The notes beneath the pieces are model-generated. The model did no database searches. It was not told the DNA's origin and saw only the letters and a program-made list of their open reading frames with translations. DNA of 64,000 bases from Paludicola sp. MB14-C6 (lineage in GTDB: Bacteria > Bacillota > Clostridia > Oscillospirales > Ruminococcaceae). The position numbers were made by a program, and so were the translations under genes. The stretch is taken from positions 372,001 to 436,000 of the forward strand of contig NZ_CP133133.1 in the NCBI RefSeq assembly GCF_030908625.1, written 5' to 3'. Positions within the stretch are counted from its first letter, which is position 1. Every line of letters starts with the position of its first letter. Positions 36,161-43,967 of the stretch are shown here, piece by piece.

Positions 36161-37883
36161 TACAAATCTCCTCCTCGTCCTCATATACTGGTGGATTGAT
36201 TATATTTAATTTGTAGTCATGTTTTCCAAACTCGCATTTTGTCAATAACATTTGAGGTATTTTCTTAACTGTAATATTTGAGTATTGTTTTTCTAAATTT
36301 TTATCGAATGAACGGCAGGCAATAATAAGATATTCATTTTCTTCCATTGTGCTTTTAATGGACTCAAGATACGCAATATTTAAATGGCGAGTAGTTACAA
36401 ACAGATAAGAATTCTCATTACCCACAGATTGTTTCCAAAATAAGTTATTATCAGGCTGAAATTTAAAGTCCTCGTGCAAAGCAACAGCAGATGCCAACAT
36501 ATCTGCACTGTACTCTGTGTTAATTACAGGCTCACCAAACTCATCTTTATTGATAAGAGATGGTGCAAGTTCGTAAAATCTATATCCACCACCACCTTGC
36601 CAGTTAACTGATTTAGTTATTCCACCCATATCTTCGCCAGCAATAACTTTATCAAGTCTAACTTTACAATGTGAATATGCATGATTGCCCATTTCAACAC
36701 CAATCCATCGACGTCTCATCTTATGGGCAACTGCAGCAGTTGTGCCACTTCCTAAAAAGCTATCAAGAACAAGATCCCCTTCTCTTGAACCTAATGTTAA
36801 TATTCGTTCAATTAATTTTTCTGGCTTTTTACTATTTTTAAAGTTTATGTTTCCTTCATTGTCTAAACCAGTAGTTTTTATATCTGTCCATAAATCACAC
36901 GGATTATATTCTAAGTATTCATCAGCAAATAATACTTGGATACGAGGTTTACGCATATTGATATCATAATCTCCTCGTATTATGTACATCTTTTTCTTAG
37001 ATGTAATATGAGGAAAAAAAACATTTTTACAATATTCTTTTCTGGAATCATTTATACTTTGAGTTGTGCCACTCCCCATAGATACAGTTTGAAAGATCCG
37101 ATAAGCATTTTTATAATTAAAATTTATTTTCTCTTGTGGATTAACTATATTATTTTCCTGGTATAAATTTGATAAAGATGTATATGTAGCCTTATCTAAA
37201 ATCTTTCTACATTCTAAAACTTCATCTTCACTTCTATCATCTTTAGAAGCTATGGTTTTGATATATTTAAGCTCATCTTCAGTAATTCCAAGTATTACAG
37301 ACTTATACTCTTTATCCCACTTTTCCTTTGGTATCTTAATTTCGTTTAACTTAATAGAACATTTCTTATATACTAATATAAATTCTTTTAATTTTGGTAA
37401 CTTCTTTTCTACATGAGCCATTTTTGTTCCTGACGCTTCTGACATTTTAACACAGATACAGTTTACAAAATTATTTCTTCCAAAAATTTCATCCATCATT
37501 ACTTTTAAGTATGCTTGTTCGTTATCGTCTATTTGAACAAATATTAAGCCATCATCAGCAAGTAATTTTTTTAGAATCTCAAGCCTTGCTTTCATTAATT
37601 TAAGCCATATAGAATGCTCTAAGTTATCATCATAGTGCTCAAATGCAGCACCAGTGTTGTATGGAGGATCGATATAAATACATTTAACTTGCCCAGAAAA
37701 CTTAGACTCTAATGCTTTCAATGCCAGTAAATTATCTCCATGTATTAAAATATTATCAGTTATACCATTTTCGGTATCAACATTATAAGAAAGTTCTGTA
37801 TTTTCAATTAGTAATCGAGGTTCAACATTTATAGGTTCTTCTTTACCATACCATGTTAATTCAAGCTTTTGGTTATTGTTCAT
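36153..37883 (-). CDS. mod: Type III DNA methyltransferase, Mod subunit
   Basis: 576 aa. Adenine-N6 methylase of the beta class: DPPYNTG (motif IV) near residues 72-78 comes before DSFLGSGTTAA (motif I) near 366-376. The central part between them is the target-recognition region and decides the sequence specificity, which cannot be read off. The protein is a little short for Mod. ATG37883 follows AGGAGGATACC. No simple-sequence repeat that could drive phase variation is seen. Confidence 0.95.
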   Translation of the reverse strand: MNNNQKLELTWYGKEEPINVEPRLLIENTELSYNVDTENGITDNILIHGDNLLALKALESKFSGQVKCIYIDPPYNTGAAFEHYDDNLEHSIWLKLMKARLEILKKLLADDGLIFVQIDDNEQAYLKVMMDEIFGRNNFVNCICVKMSEASGTKMAHVEKKLPKLKEFILVYKKCSIKLNEIKIPKEKWDKEYKSVILGITEDELKYIKTIASKDDRSEDEVLECRKILDKATYTSLSNLYQENNIVNPQEKINFNYKNAYRIFQTVSMGSGTTQSINDSRKEYCKNVFFPHITSKKKMYIIRGDYDINMRKPRIQVLFADEYLEYNPCDLWTDIKTTGLDNEGNINFKNSKKPEKLIERILTLGSREGDLVLDSFLGSGTTAAVAHKMRRRWIGVEMGNHAYSHCKVRLDKVIAGEDMGGITKSVNWQGGGGYRFYELAPSLINKDEFGEPVINTEYSADMLASAVALHEDFKFQPDNNLFWKQSVGNENSYLFVTTRHLNIAYLESIKSTMEENEYLIIACRSFDKNLEKQYSNITVKKIPQMLLTKCEFGKHDYKLNIINPPVYEDEEEICNE

Positions 37884-37934
37884 TTTGGGTATCCTCCTGT
37901 TGTATTACTCTTCTACAACTACAATTTGGCTTTT

Positions 37935-37957
37935 CATATGTTATTTACAAACATATG
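37935..37957. repeat. CATATGTT inverted repeat in the mod leader
   Basis: CATATGTT (37935-37942) and AACATATG (37950-37957) pair perfectly around a 7-bp spacer, about 50 bp upstream of mod. It could be an operator or an RNA hairpin. No regulator gene is next to it. Confidence 0.4.
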
Positions 37958-38062
37958 ATTGTATTTCATAATAACATTTTCGGTATAATAAATCAATTCT
38001 TGTGTAATTTACATCTCTTTTAAATAAACAACAATTTAATTTACATATAAGCATTACTAAGC

Positions 38063-39418
38063 TCACTCAATTTCAAGCAATCCTTTTAAATGTGTATGAC
38101 CACCTTGCTTAACAGCTGCATACTTATTTAGTTCATCTAAAGTAATTGATGGGATATCTTTTTTTCTCTCTTTCCACATATCATATGCATCATGAGCTTT
38201 TCCATTTGAATTACCTATATAAAATGATAAGGACTCTAAATGATCAGCCACAAGCTGAAAAAAGTCTATTGTCATGTTCTTGTAGTTGATATATTGTATA
38301 ATATCAAGCAATATCTCCAGTTGAATTTTAATTGATTCAAAACTAGGATTAAAATCTAAAGGATTTATGTTATAAAGCATCACCTCTCTTATAAATTTAG
38401 TAAAACTAGTATAAATATAGTTATATTCGGTTGGCAGATTTCCAATAAATTCAATTATTTGAATACGGTCATCTTTATTATCAATAAAATTTGAAAAAAT
38501 TTTATCCGTTTTCGTATTTAAATAAGACATTTTGCTTTTAACTTTTTCAACTTCATCACTATGCTCCATATTGAATTTGTCTAAACTAGCAAATAATTCT
38601 TTAAAGAAAGACTCTATACTTTTTGTTTCATAGATGATAATACCATCCGAATCATAATAAGGTTCTTTTTGGGGAGTTTTTGTATACAAAAGTTGAATAA
38701 TTGAAGAAGAATTTTCTTCAATTAAATTTGTATATACATTTTTACTCCAATCGACTGCAGAAATAACATTTATATCTCCAAAGGCATAACCAACCATTAG
38801 TACCGTAGATTCTTTGAATAAAAATGGTAGCCGTGATTGTCTATAATCATTAGGCCTAAACAAAGAAACATAATCTTCATTTGTAATAATAATACTTTCA
38901 GGATTACTTTTAACTCCATGAATATGATACACTGGTGTTAGATTTATTGTTTTTTTAAAACTGTCTTCAGGACATAATGAAAGTGCCGATTCTGGAATCA
39001 AAGATTCTATCATAGTATCATAATTTGTTGTTACAACCCAATTAAAGTTTAGCTTTTCAAAATATTTAGAGTACTGTTCCTTAGTCTCTGCACTAGGATA
39101 TGCAGTAACAAGTTTAGCTATTGTTCTTTTCAGTACTGAAACTGATACCTTAAAATCTTTTTTATTATTAACTGAATATCTTTTACATATTTTTGAAGCA
39201 ATTTCTGGATATGATCCTTTGTCTTTAAGAATATCTGTTTCGATATCCATTTCTTCACAACACTTTTCAAGTAACTCTTGCCATGAATAGGCTTTATACA
39301 CTTGGGTATTTTGCAATAATGCTTTAGTTAAACCTGAACCAGCAAACAATCCTAAAGTGCCTTGCATTGAAGCACTGCACAACAATTTAAAGACTTCTTC
39401 CTTTTGAATTGGTTTCAT
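38063..39418 (-). CDS. SIR2-domain NADase-like defence protein
   Basis: 451 aa. The N-terminal half is a SIR2_2-type fold: FAGSGLTKAL near 25-34, VVTTNYDTMIE near 152-162, VYHIHGVK near 187-194 and NEDYVSLF. SIR2 domains in bacterial defence hydrolyse NAD to stop phage growth. The C-terminal 200 residues are all-helical and unrecognised. The first Gly-rich loop keeps the Asn-less GSG form. It lies 180 bp upstream of mod on the same strand and may be a stand-alone effector or an addition to the type III system. Confidence 0.85.
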   Translation of the reverse strand: MKPIQKEEVFKLLCSASMQGTLGLFAGSGLTKALLQNTQVYKAYSWQELLEKCCEEMDIETDILKDKGSYPEIASKICKRYSVNNKKDFKVSVSVLKRTIAKLVTAYPSAETKEQYSKYFEKLNFNWVVTTNYDTMIESLIPESALSLCPEDSFKKTINLTPVYHIHGVKSNPESIIITNEDYVSLFRPNDYRQSRLPFLFKESTVLMVGYAFGDINVISAVDWSKNVYTNLIEENSSSIIQLLYTKTPQKEPYYDSDGIIIYETKSIESFFKELFASLDKFNMEHSDEVEKVKSKMSYLNTKTDKIFSNFIDNKDDRIQIIEFIGNLPTEYNYIYTSFTKFIREVMLYNINPLDFNPSFESIKIQLEILLDIIQYINYKNMTIDFFQLVADHLESLSFYIGNSNGKAHDAYDMWKERKKDIPSITLDELNKYAAVKQGGHTHLKGLLEIE

Positions 39419-39500
39419 TGATTCGCACCACCATTTTTATATTATGTTATTAACCATACATTAAATAATCATAAATTATTTTTTAATTATATATTATATT

Positions 39501-39571
39501 CCAAAATAAAACAACATATTATACTAAAATTAGTTATAAAACTGCCCTCTACTAAACAGTAGAGGGCAGAA
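39501..39571 (-). repeat. Copy A of duplicated AT-rich leader plus terminator
   Basis: The first 20 bp (CCAAAATAAAACAACATATT) are identical to copy B at 42019-42038. A further 13 bp differ at two positions, and then both carry a hairpin with the same CCCTCTAC core. Here the stem is a perfect 12 bp (CTGCCCTCTACT, 39542-39553; 39558-39569) followed on the minus strand by TTTTA, so it is a minus-strand terminator. The 39419-39763 gap holds nothing else that can be supported. Confidence 0.8.
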
Positions 39572-39763
39572 TAGGTTATATACATTAAACGTAATATTAT
39601 GGTTATCATAAGCATAACTAGAAGTTTGATAAACTGGAATTAGCGAAAAAATTGTGCTACTCATAACACTACATTCTACTTAATTTCTCAGCCATGCCAG
39701 GCGGAGTCTTTATATTGATATACTGAGTTGTAGTTTCCAATATTCAGTTAAATATATCGTTGA

Positions 39764-40621
39764 TTATTTTTCTATATTATTGATGGAAAAGCCACTGATT
39801 TTTCTGCAAACGATACGTAACTTATGGGGATGTTTTATTTTATGAGAACTTAATTTATACGACCAAATCATCATGTCAAGTAATTCTTGCTGTGATATTG
39901 AAGCTCCTGATCCACCATCAAACGACGTTGTTCCTGCGCCTAATACAGGTACGCATACATCTTTTTCAGAATAGTTATTCTCTAATTCCTTCCACAACAA
40001 ATCCAAGCACATAAGATACTCGTCACGAGAAAAGAATCGGCCTTTACCTTTTTCATCTAATTTTGCAAAAGCCATCAATAAGTCATCGCCATTCGGGACT
40101 ATGGTTCCTGAATCATACCGTGTTTTATGCTGATATTTTGATTTGCTACGTGCTGGTATAATTTGCGCGGCTTTAATCAACTGCCGGACATCTAAATCTG
40201 GATGTAATTCCAAATACTGGCCGCATATGGAATCTGAATCTATATCTGCCGTTGCGTTTCCTACTTGTGTTGTAAAACACTCATCAAAATTGATTACTCG
40301 CTTGCATTTGCTCGTTTCAAATATATTTCCATACTCTACTTTAATTGAATAATTTTGACCTTTGATTGTAATCCATCTACGAAGTTTCAGAAAAACCACA
40401 TATAGCAACAATGTTATAACCCAGACAACCAAAAAGCACACAAGACGAGAAATTATAATGTTGACATCTTGAGCATCTAAACGAGCAAAGCATTTGCTTT
40501 GTTCAAGAGCCTTTTGTGTTATCCATTCATGTTTCCCAAACAACGCCTCCGGCGCAAAGGTAAATATTCCTGTGACGATAGCAAATGCCATAACAACACT
40601 CTTTACGATGAAATTAATCAA
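39764..40621 (-). CDS. thsA: Two-TM macro-domain effector (type II Thoeris ThsA-like)
   Basis: 285 aa from TTG40621, which overlaps the TIR gene's stop as TTGA and has AGAGGT nine bases upstream; the open frame to 40687 has no ribosome site. Two membrane helices (about 4-25 and 55-78) are followed by a cytoplasmic macro-like domain: VEYGNIFETS, VINFDECFTT, GTIVPNGDDLLMAFAK and VPVLGAGTTSFDGGSG. In type II Thoeris the macro domain binds His-ADPR made by the TIR partner and the membrane part then kills the cell. The match is by architecture and pairing; no search was run. Confidence 0.8.
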   Translation of the reverse strand: MINFIVKSVVMAFAIVTGIFTFAPEALFGKHEWITQKALEQSKCFARLDAQDVNIIISRLVCFLVVWVITLLLYVVFLKLRRWITIKGQNYSIKVEYGNIFETSKCKRVINFDECFTTQVGNATADIDSDSICGQYLELHPDLDVRQLIKAAQIIPARSKSKYQHKTRYDSGTIVPNGDDLLMAFAKLDEKGKGRFFSRDEYLMCLDLLWKELENNYSEKDVCVPVLGAGTTSFDGGSGASISQQELLDMMIWSYKLSSHKIKHPHKLRIVCRKISGFSINNIEK

Positions 40622-41226
40622 AATCCAAGTACCTCTTTTATGTATGAATAGTCTCCAACTTTCTTCCCATTGGCATCTATTTTCCAAAATGGTTTCGCAA
40701 AGTTTTCATAACCGTTCATATATGTGGGAAGCCAATTTGATTCATTGCGTGTAGAATTATATACGATAATAATTGTTTTTTTCTTTTTTTTAGACTGTTC
40801 AAATTCATGACGAAGGTAAGAACACTTATTTATGTTTCCGTAATTGTCATTCTCGCCAGGCGTGAAAACACTGGTAACTTTACACTGTTTAGCACCGTTG
40901 GTATTTTGCTTATATGGTGTACAAGTACACTGCCCTTGTTCTTTAGACATACGTTCGCATCCGCTTCCTGCAGTTCGAGAATCGGTCATATCGCCCACAA
41001 CAAAAATCACAGCCGACGAAGCATTAATTTGGCGATTAAATTCGTCTTTCAAATCACAAAAACGGCAATCATCGCTATTAGCCACACTACCAGACGATAC
41101 CTTCGACATATCAACGAATTCGACTTTATGGAGATTATCCGCTCCCCATTTATTCAATTCATTTACTACATTTTGATCACCATTAAACTGATCATAGTCA
41201 GCGCTGATGTAAACTTGCTTACTCAT
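40618..41226 (-). CDS. thsB: TIR-domain protein (ThsB-like) of the Thoeris system
   Basis: 202 aa from ATG41226, with AAGGAG ten bases upstream. ThsB-type TIR-like domain: strand 1 QVYISADYDQ at the N-terminus, CDLKDEFNRQINASSAVIFVVGD near 64-86, and a late strand KKTIIIVYNST preceded by YLRHEFEQSKKK. It would make the NAD-derived signal on phage infection. The domain has an insert rich in Cys and Gly (CERMSKEQGQCTC). Its last codons encode the ribosome site of the macro gene, so the two products are coupled in a fixed ratio. Confidence 0.82.
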   Translation of the reverse strand: MSKQVYISADYDQFNGDQNVVNELNKWGADNLHKVEFVDMSKVSSGSVANSDDCRFCDLKDEFNRQINASSAVIFVVGDMTDSRTAGSGCERMSKEQGQCTCTPYKQNTNGAKQCKVTSVFTPGENDNYGNINKCSYLRHEFEQSKKKKKTIIIVYNSTRNESNWLPTYMNGYENFAKPFWKIDANGKKVGDYSYIKEVLGF

Positions 41227-41398
41227 ACGAATTACGCTCCTTTTAATTATTTTAGTATTTTCTAGCAACATAAGGTAGTTAATAGAAACTAGAATTGTTT
41301 AGAAATCTTTCAAATCGGTTGGTATGCCCATAACGACGGTATATGTTCTGTGTCAGCAGTACCGATATCGACATGATACGTTAAAAATTTTCCTGTTT

Positions 41399-41548
41399 TC
41401 AATGAACGGCAACATACTCAATAGCTTTTGCAACTGTTGATTTGCCAAATCCGTTAGGTCCAGTTAATATTGTTACACCATCAGATTTCATATCTATGTC
41501 ATAATCGAATCTACCAAATAACTTTTTAACGCTTACTCTTTGTAACAT
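41399..41548 (-). pseudogene. Truncated AAA/SMC-type ATPase (N-terminal 49 residues)
   Basis: ATG41548, with GGAGG upstream, begins MLQRVSVKKLFGRFDYD and runs through the Walker A motif TGPNGFGKSTVAKAI before a stop at 41399. Full-length ATPases with this start are usually over 400 residues and continue with Q-loop and signature motifs; none follow before the TIR gene. The rest has been deleted. It lies directly upstream of the TIR gene and suggests a turnover of defence genes here. Confidence 0.7.
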
Positions 41549-41706
41549 AAAAATCCTCCATCTCATATATTTACTTAATGTTATCATAAATATTGGTTTT
41601 ATTAGGTATACTCTTTCATTACTTAAGAATGTTCATTTATTACAAGTTGGAAAGATTTTTAGCTTTTGAAGCTAGATTATTTATCCCTATTTTTGAAACA
41701 ATAAGT

Positions 41707-41811
41707 TTAGGCTTGCAAAGCGCTAGCCATTAGATTAGCGCCCATAGTCCACACTGAAAACAGTATAGATTTAAAGCAAACAGAAAAATAATATTTTGTC
41801 TTAGTTTTCAT
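41707..41811 (-). CDS. Possible 34-residue small hydrophobic protein
   Basis: ATG41811 has a strong AAGGAGG eight bases upstream, and opens a 34-residue frame with a hydrophobic stretch after a Lys-rich start (MKTKTKYYFSVCFKSILFSV). The frame is open further upstream to 41922, giving a 71-residue variant with an extra membrane helix, but that start has no spacing to its AAGGG. Small membrane peptides of this type can be phage-linked toxins or holin-like proteins; nothing here proves it. Confidence 0.35.
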   Translation of the reverse strand: MKTKTKYYFSVCFKSILFSVWTMGANLMASALQA

Positions 41812-42018
41812 AGGCAATTCCTCCTTGTTTTTCAAGCCATTCATTTTCAAACAGTCAAATAGAAAACCAATCAGAATATAGACTATAAGCCCTAAAACTA
41901 CAGTTGGCACTGCACTCTGCATCCCTTGCTTTGCAAGCCTAAGCTTACTCTTTCAGCTATACATGATTACAATATAATAAAACATATTCACATTTTCTTA
42001 ATCATTATATACCCAAAG

Positions 42019-42089
42019 CCAAAATAAAACAACATATTTAACTAAAATTAGGCATAAAAATAGCCCTCTACCGTTTGGCAGAGGGCTAT
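42019..42089 (-). repeat. Copy B of duplicated leader plus terminator, end of lysis module
   Basis: Counterpart of 39501-39571. The hairpin ATAGCCCTCT (42060-42069) with AGAGGGCTAT (42080-42089) lies 16 bp after the amidase stop and is followed on the minus strand by TTTTATG, so it terminates the prophage late transcript. The shared upstream 33 bp make this more than a chance similarity between terminators. Confidence 0.85.
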
Positions 42090-42104
42090 TCATTTCATCA
42101 TATT

Positions 42105-43049
42105 CTATTGTGCATTACCTGCGTTAATCCATCCGGTTACATTAACACCTAATGGCTGTTTATTCACTCTACTTGGTGAATTAGTAATACGGTAACGGCC
42201 ATTTGTTAAAATGCCATCGTATAAATAATATGTGCCGCTGATTTTACGTGCAGCTACACTTGAGTATGCAGTTGTAAAAAGTCCAATGCTTTGCAATTCG
42301 ACTCTTTGTCCTGCATGTGGCTTTGATGGGGCCGGTGGTGGAGTTGGTGCAGCAGAAGTCGTGCATGGAATCTTCAACTTATCGCCCGGATGAATTACGC
42401 TTGAAGTAGTCTTACCATTGTAAGCTGCAAGCTCATTGTACTTTGAGCCATCACCCATCTGCTGTGCAGCAATCTTCCACCAAGAGTCATTCGGCTGCAC
42501 AACATACTCATCACTAGATATTGGCCTTTGAACTAATCTTTTATTTACTTCATCCGCTATGTAAGGCATTTTTGATTGTAAATAAGGACCGGGGCAAGCA
42601 GTAGCTACAAACATATTATGTCTTGTAAGGTTACCGCTCTTATCGCCAGTATAAACAAGTTTCTCAATGTTATTTCTTTTGCAAATATCAACACATAAAT
42701 CAATTAGCTTAGTAAGTGCCTTATCGCTAACGTGCCAATTCCCACCGATTTCATCGTTTGCAACTTCAATTGTAATTGCTTGATTATCGTTGTCGGGGCT
42801 AGAGCTTGTCCAAGCACGATTTTTCTCTTCAACATACATTCCAACACGGCCATCTGAGCCGATCCCATAATTTGACGAAGCTCCTCTTGAAGATTTCGCC
42901 CATATGCTTCCTAGCGTTTCAACGCTTGCATCACCAGCCATATGATGAATCGTAATTTTTTTGATTTTACCAGTTCTGTTTATACCGCTTTTCGGATTTC
43001 CGTAGTTTGGTGATAATCTAGTGTAATTAACTAATGGGCTGTTACTCAT
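42105..43049 (-). CDS. Endolysin: N-acetylmuramoyl-L-alanine amidase with LysM
   Basis: 314 aa. Amidase_2 domain at about 1-170, with KITIHHMAGDAS near 32-43, a second His in NLTRHNMFVATACPG and the metal-binding region. One LysM repeat follows (YVVQPNDSWWKIA ... VIHPGDKLKIP, about 182-228), then a Pro-rich linker and a C-terminal module with YYLYDGILTNGRYRITNS near 280-297, as in clostridial lysins. No signal peptide, so it needs the holin. It is the last gene of the late operon. Confidence 0.93.
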   Translation of the reverse strand: MSNSPLVNYTRLSPNYGNPKSGINRTGKIKKITIHHMAGDASVETLGSIWAKSSRGASSNYGIGSDGRVGMYVEEKNRAWTSSSPDNDNQAITIEVANDEIGGNWHVSDKALTKLIDLCVDICKRNNIEKLVYTGDKSGNLTRHNMFVATACPGPYLQSKMPYIADEVNKRLVQRPISSDEYVVQPNDSWWKIAAQQMGDGSKYNELAAYNGKTTSSVIHPGDKLKIPCTTSAAPTPPPAPSKPHAGQRVELQSIGLFTTAYSSVAARKISGTYYLYDGILTNGRYRITNSPSRVNKQPLGVNVTGWINAGNAQ

Positions 43050-43051
43050 AA

Positions 43052-43543
43052 CTATTCCTCCTTCACAATACTTTTATCAATTTCATCTTTTGTTTTGTTT
43101 GGTGATTGTACAATTGCAGTTGACTGCGAAACCGGTAATTCCGAAGTCATTTCACTCAAAAACTTCATTAACCACTCTTTGAGCTTTTTAGGTACGGGTA
43201 TACCACATAAAACCATATTCTTTAATACACTAATGAACTCGAAAACGGTAAACAACAAAGCAAAGAACTCGCACAAACCTAGTTTTTGAATACCTATGAC
43301 CTGCAAATACTCTTTTGGTATCATGAATAATAGATCAATGTGAACAACCAAGTCAACAAAAGCTAGTATGATGATGCATACTAGCATTCCAACTTTCCGA
43401 ATAGCACCGTTGATGCCTGCCGAACTGTTAAACCTCTTTTCTTTACCCGCTCTTAAAAGCCCAAGAATGGTATCAAAAATAATCATGATTGCGGCAGCTT
43501 GAATAAATGGATTTCTTAAAATACTCATTAAAAAATCTTGCAT
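43052..43543 (-). CDS. Phage holin (holin_4/TcdE-like family)
   Basis: 163 aa. Three to four hydrophobic segments at about 10-28, 45-72, 75-95 and 98-115; the pattern and place before the amidase fit the clostridial phage_holin_4 (toxin secretion/phage lysis) family. The C-terminus is charged and cytoplasmic. ATG43543 overlaps the preceding small gene's stop as TAATG, with AGGAGG ten bases upstream. Confidence 0.88.
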   Translation of the reverse strand: MQDFLMSILRNPFIQAAAIMIIFDTILGLLRAGKEKRFNSSAGINGAIRKVGMLVCIIILAFVDLVVHIDLLFMIPKEYLQVIGIQKLGLCEFFALLFTVFEFISVLKNMVLCGIPVPKKLKEWLMKFLSEMTSELPVSQSTAIVQSPNKTKDEIDKSIVKEE

Positions 43544-43683
43544 TACTGATTGACCTCCTGTTTAATAATATTTATTTCCTCGCTAGATAAACGAGGATAA
43601 TCAAGAAGGATAGCTTCCAGCTTCTCGCCTTCGGCTATCCTTCGTTTGATTACATTGATTGTTACCCTAAGTAAATAACTCAT
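43543..43683 (-). CDS. 46-residue conserved-type small phage protein
   Basis: Opens at ATG43683, which shares its first base with the preceding stop (TAATG). Sequence starts MSYLLRVTINVIKRRIAEGE and continues with LEAILLDYPRLSSEEI. It ends overlapping the holin start in the same way. It is basic then acidic, amphipathic and soluble. Position between fibre-assembly protein and holin is typical of tiny XkdX-like or CD1375-like genes, but the family is not identified. Confidence 0.75.
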   Translation of the reverse strand: MSYLLRVTINVIKRRIAEGEKLEAILLDYPRLSSEEINIIKQEVNQ

Positions 43684-43955
43684 TACTTAGCACCTCCATA
43701 CGCAAGTTCTGCTACTGCTGATTCAAGCAATGCAACTTGCTCTTTTAGTTGTGCAATTTCATCTTCTTTGCTTGGCTGTGGTGGTTTATTTACTTCAATG
43801 AGAATTTGCTCAATGTGAGCTTGTGCGCTCTCTTCAATCGTGGCTTTTGGATAAGGAATATAATTGTCTTGCAGTATCCATGGTGTACCGTCAAGTTTAA
43901 TTAAATACCCCCTACCATCATTGATAATTTCATAACTCAATTGTTCTTTTGTCAT
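43683..43955 (-). CDS. Small tail-linked protein with C-terminal coiled coil
   Basis: 90 aa. N-terminal part contains YIPYPKATIEESAQAHIEQI, a motif common in small proteins following the fibre gene of clostridial phages. The C-terminal 25 residues (DEIAQLKEQVALLESAVAEL) form a clear heptad coiled coil. It may be a fibre chaperone or part of the baseplate. It is 12 bp from the fibre gene and overlaps the next gene by one base. Confidence 0.8.
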   Translation of the reverse strand: MTKEQLSYEIINDGRGYLIKLDGTPWILQDNYIPYPKATIEESAQAHIEQILIEVNKPPQPSKEDEIAQLKEQVALLESAVAELAYGGAK

Positions 43956-43967
43956 AATATGTTCCTC

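Noticed and set aside
39571-39763. 43-codon frame crossing the terminator at copy A
   Set aside because: It reads through the hairpin and has no ribosome site, so it is taken as chance.
41707-41922. 71-residue membrane protein form
   Set aside because: The ATG at 41922 has no spacing to AAGGG; the internal ATG41811 with AAGGAGG is better, so only the short form is listed, at low confidence.
39501-42089. The two similar terminator modules as attL and attR of the prophage
   Set aside because: They lie on the same side of the prophage and enclose only the defence cassette; true att copies should bracket the whole prophage, whose right end is outside the window.
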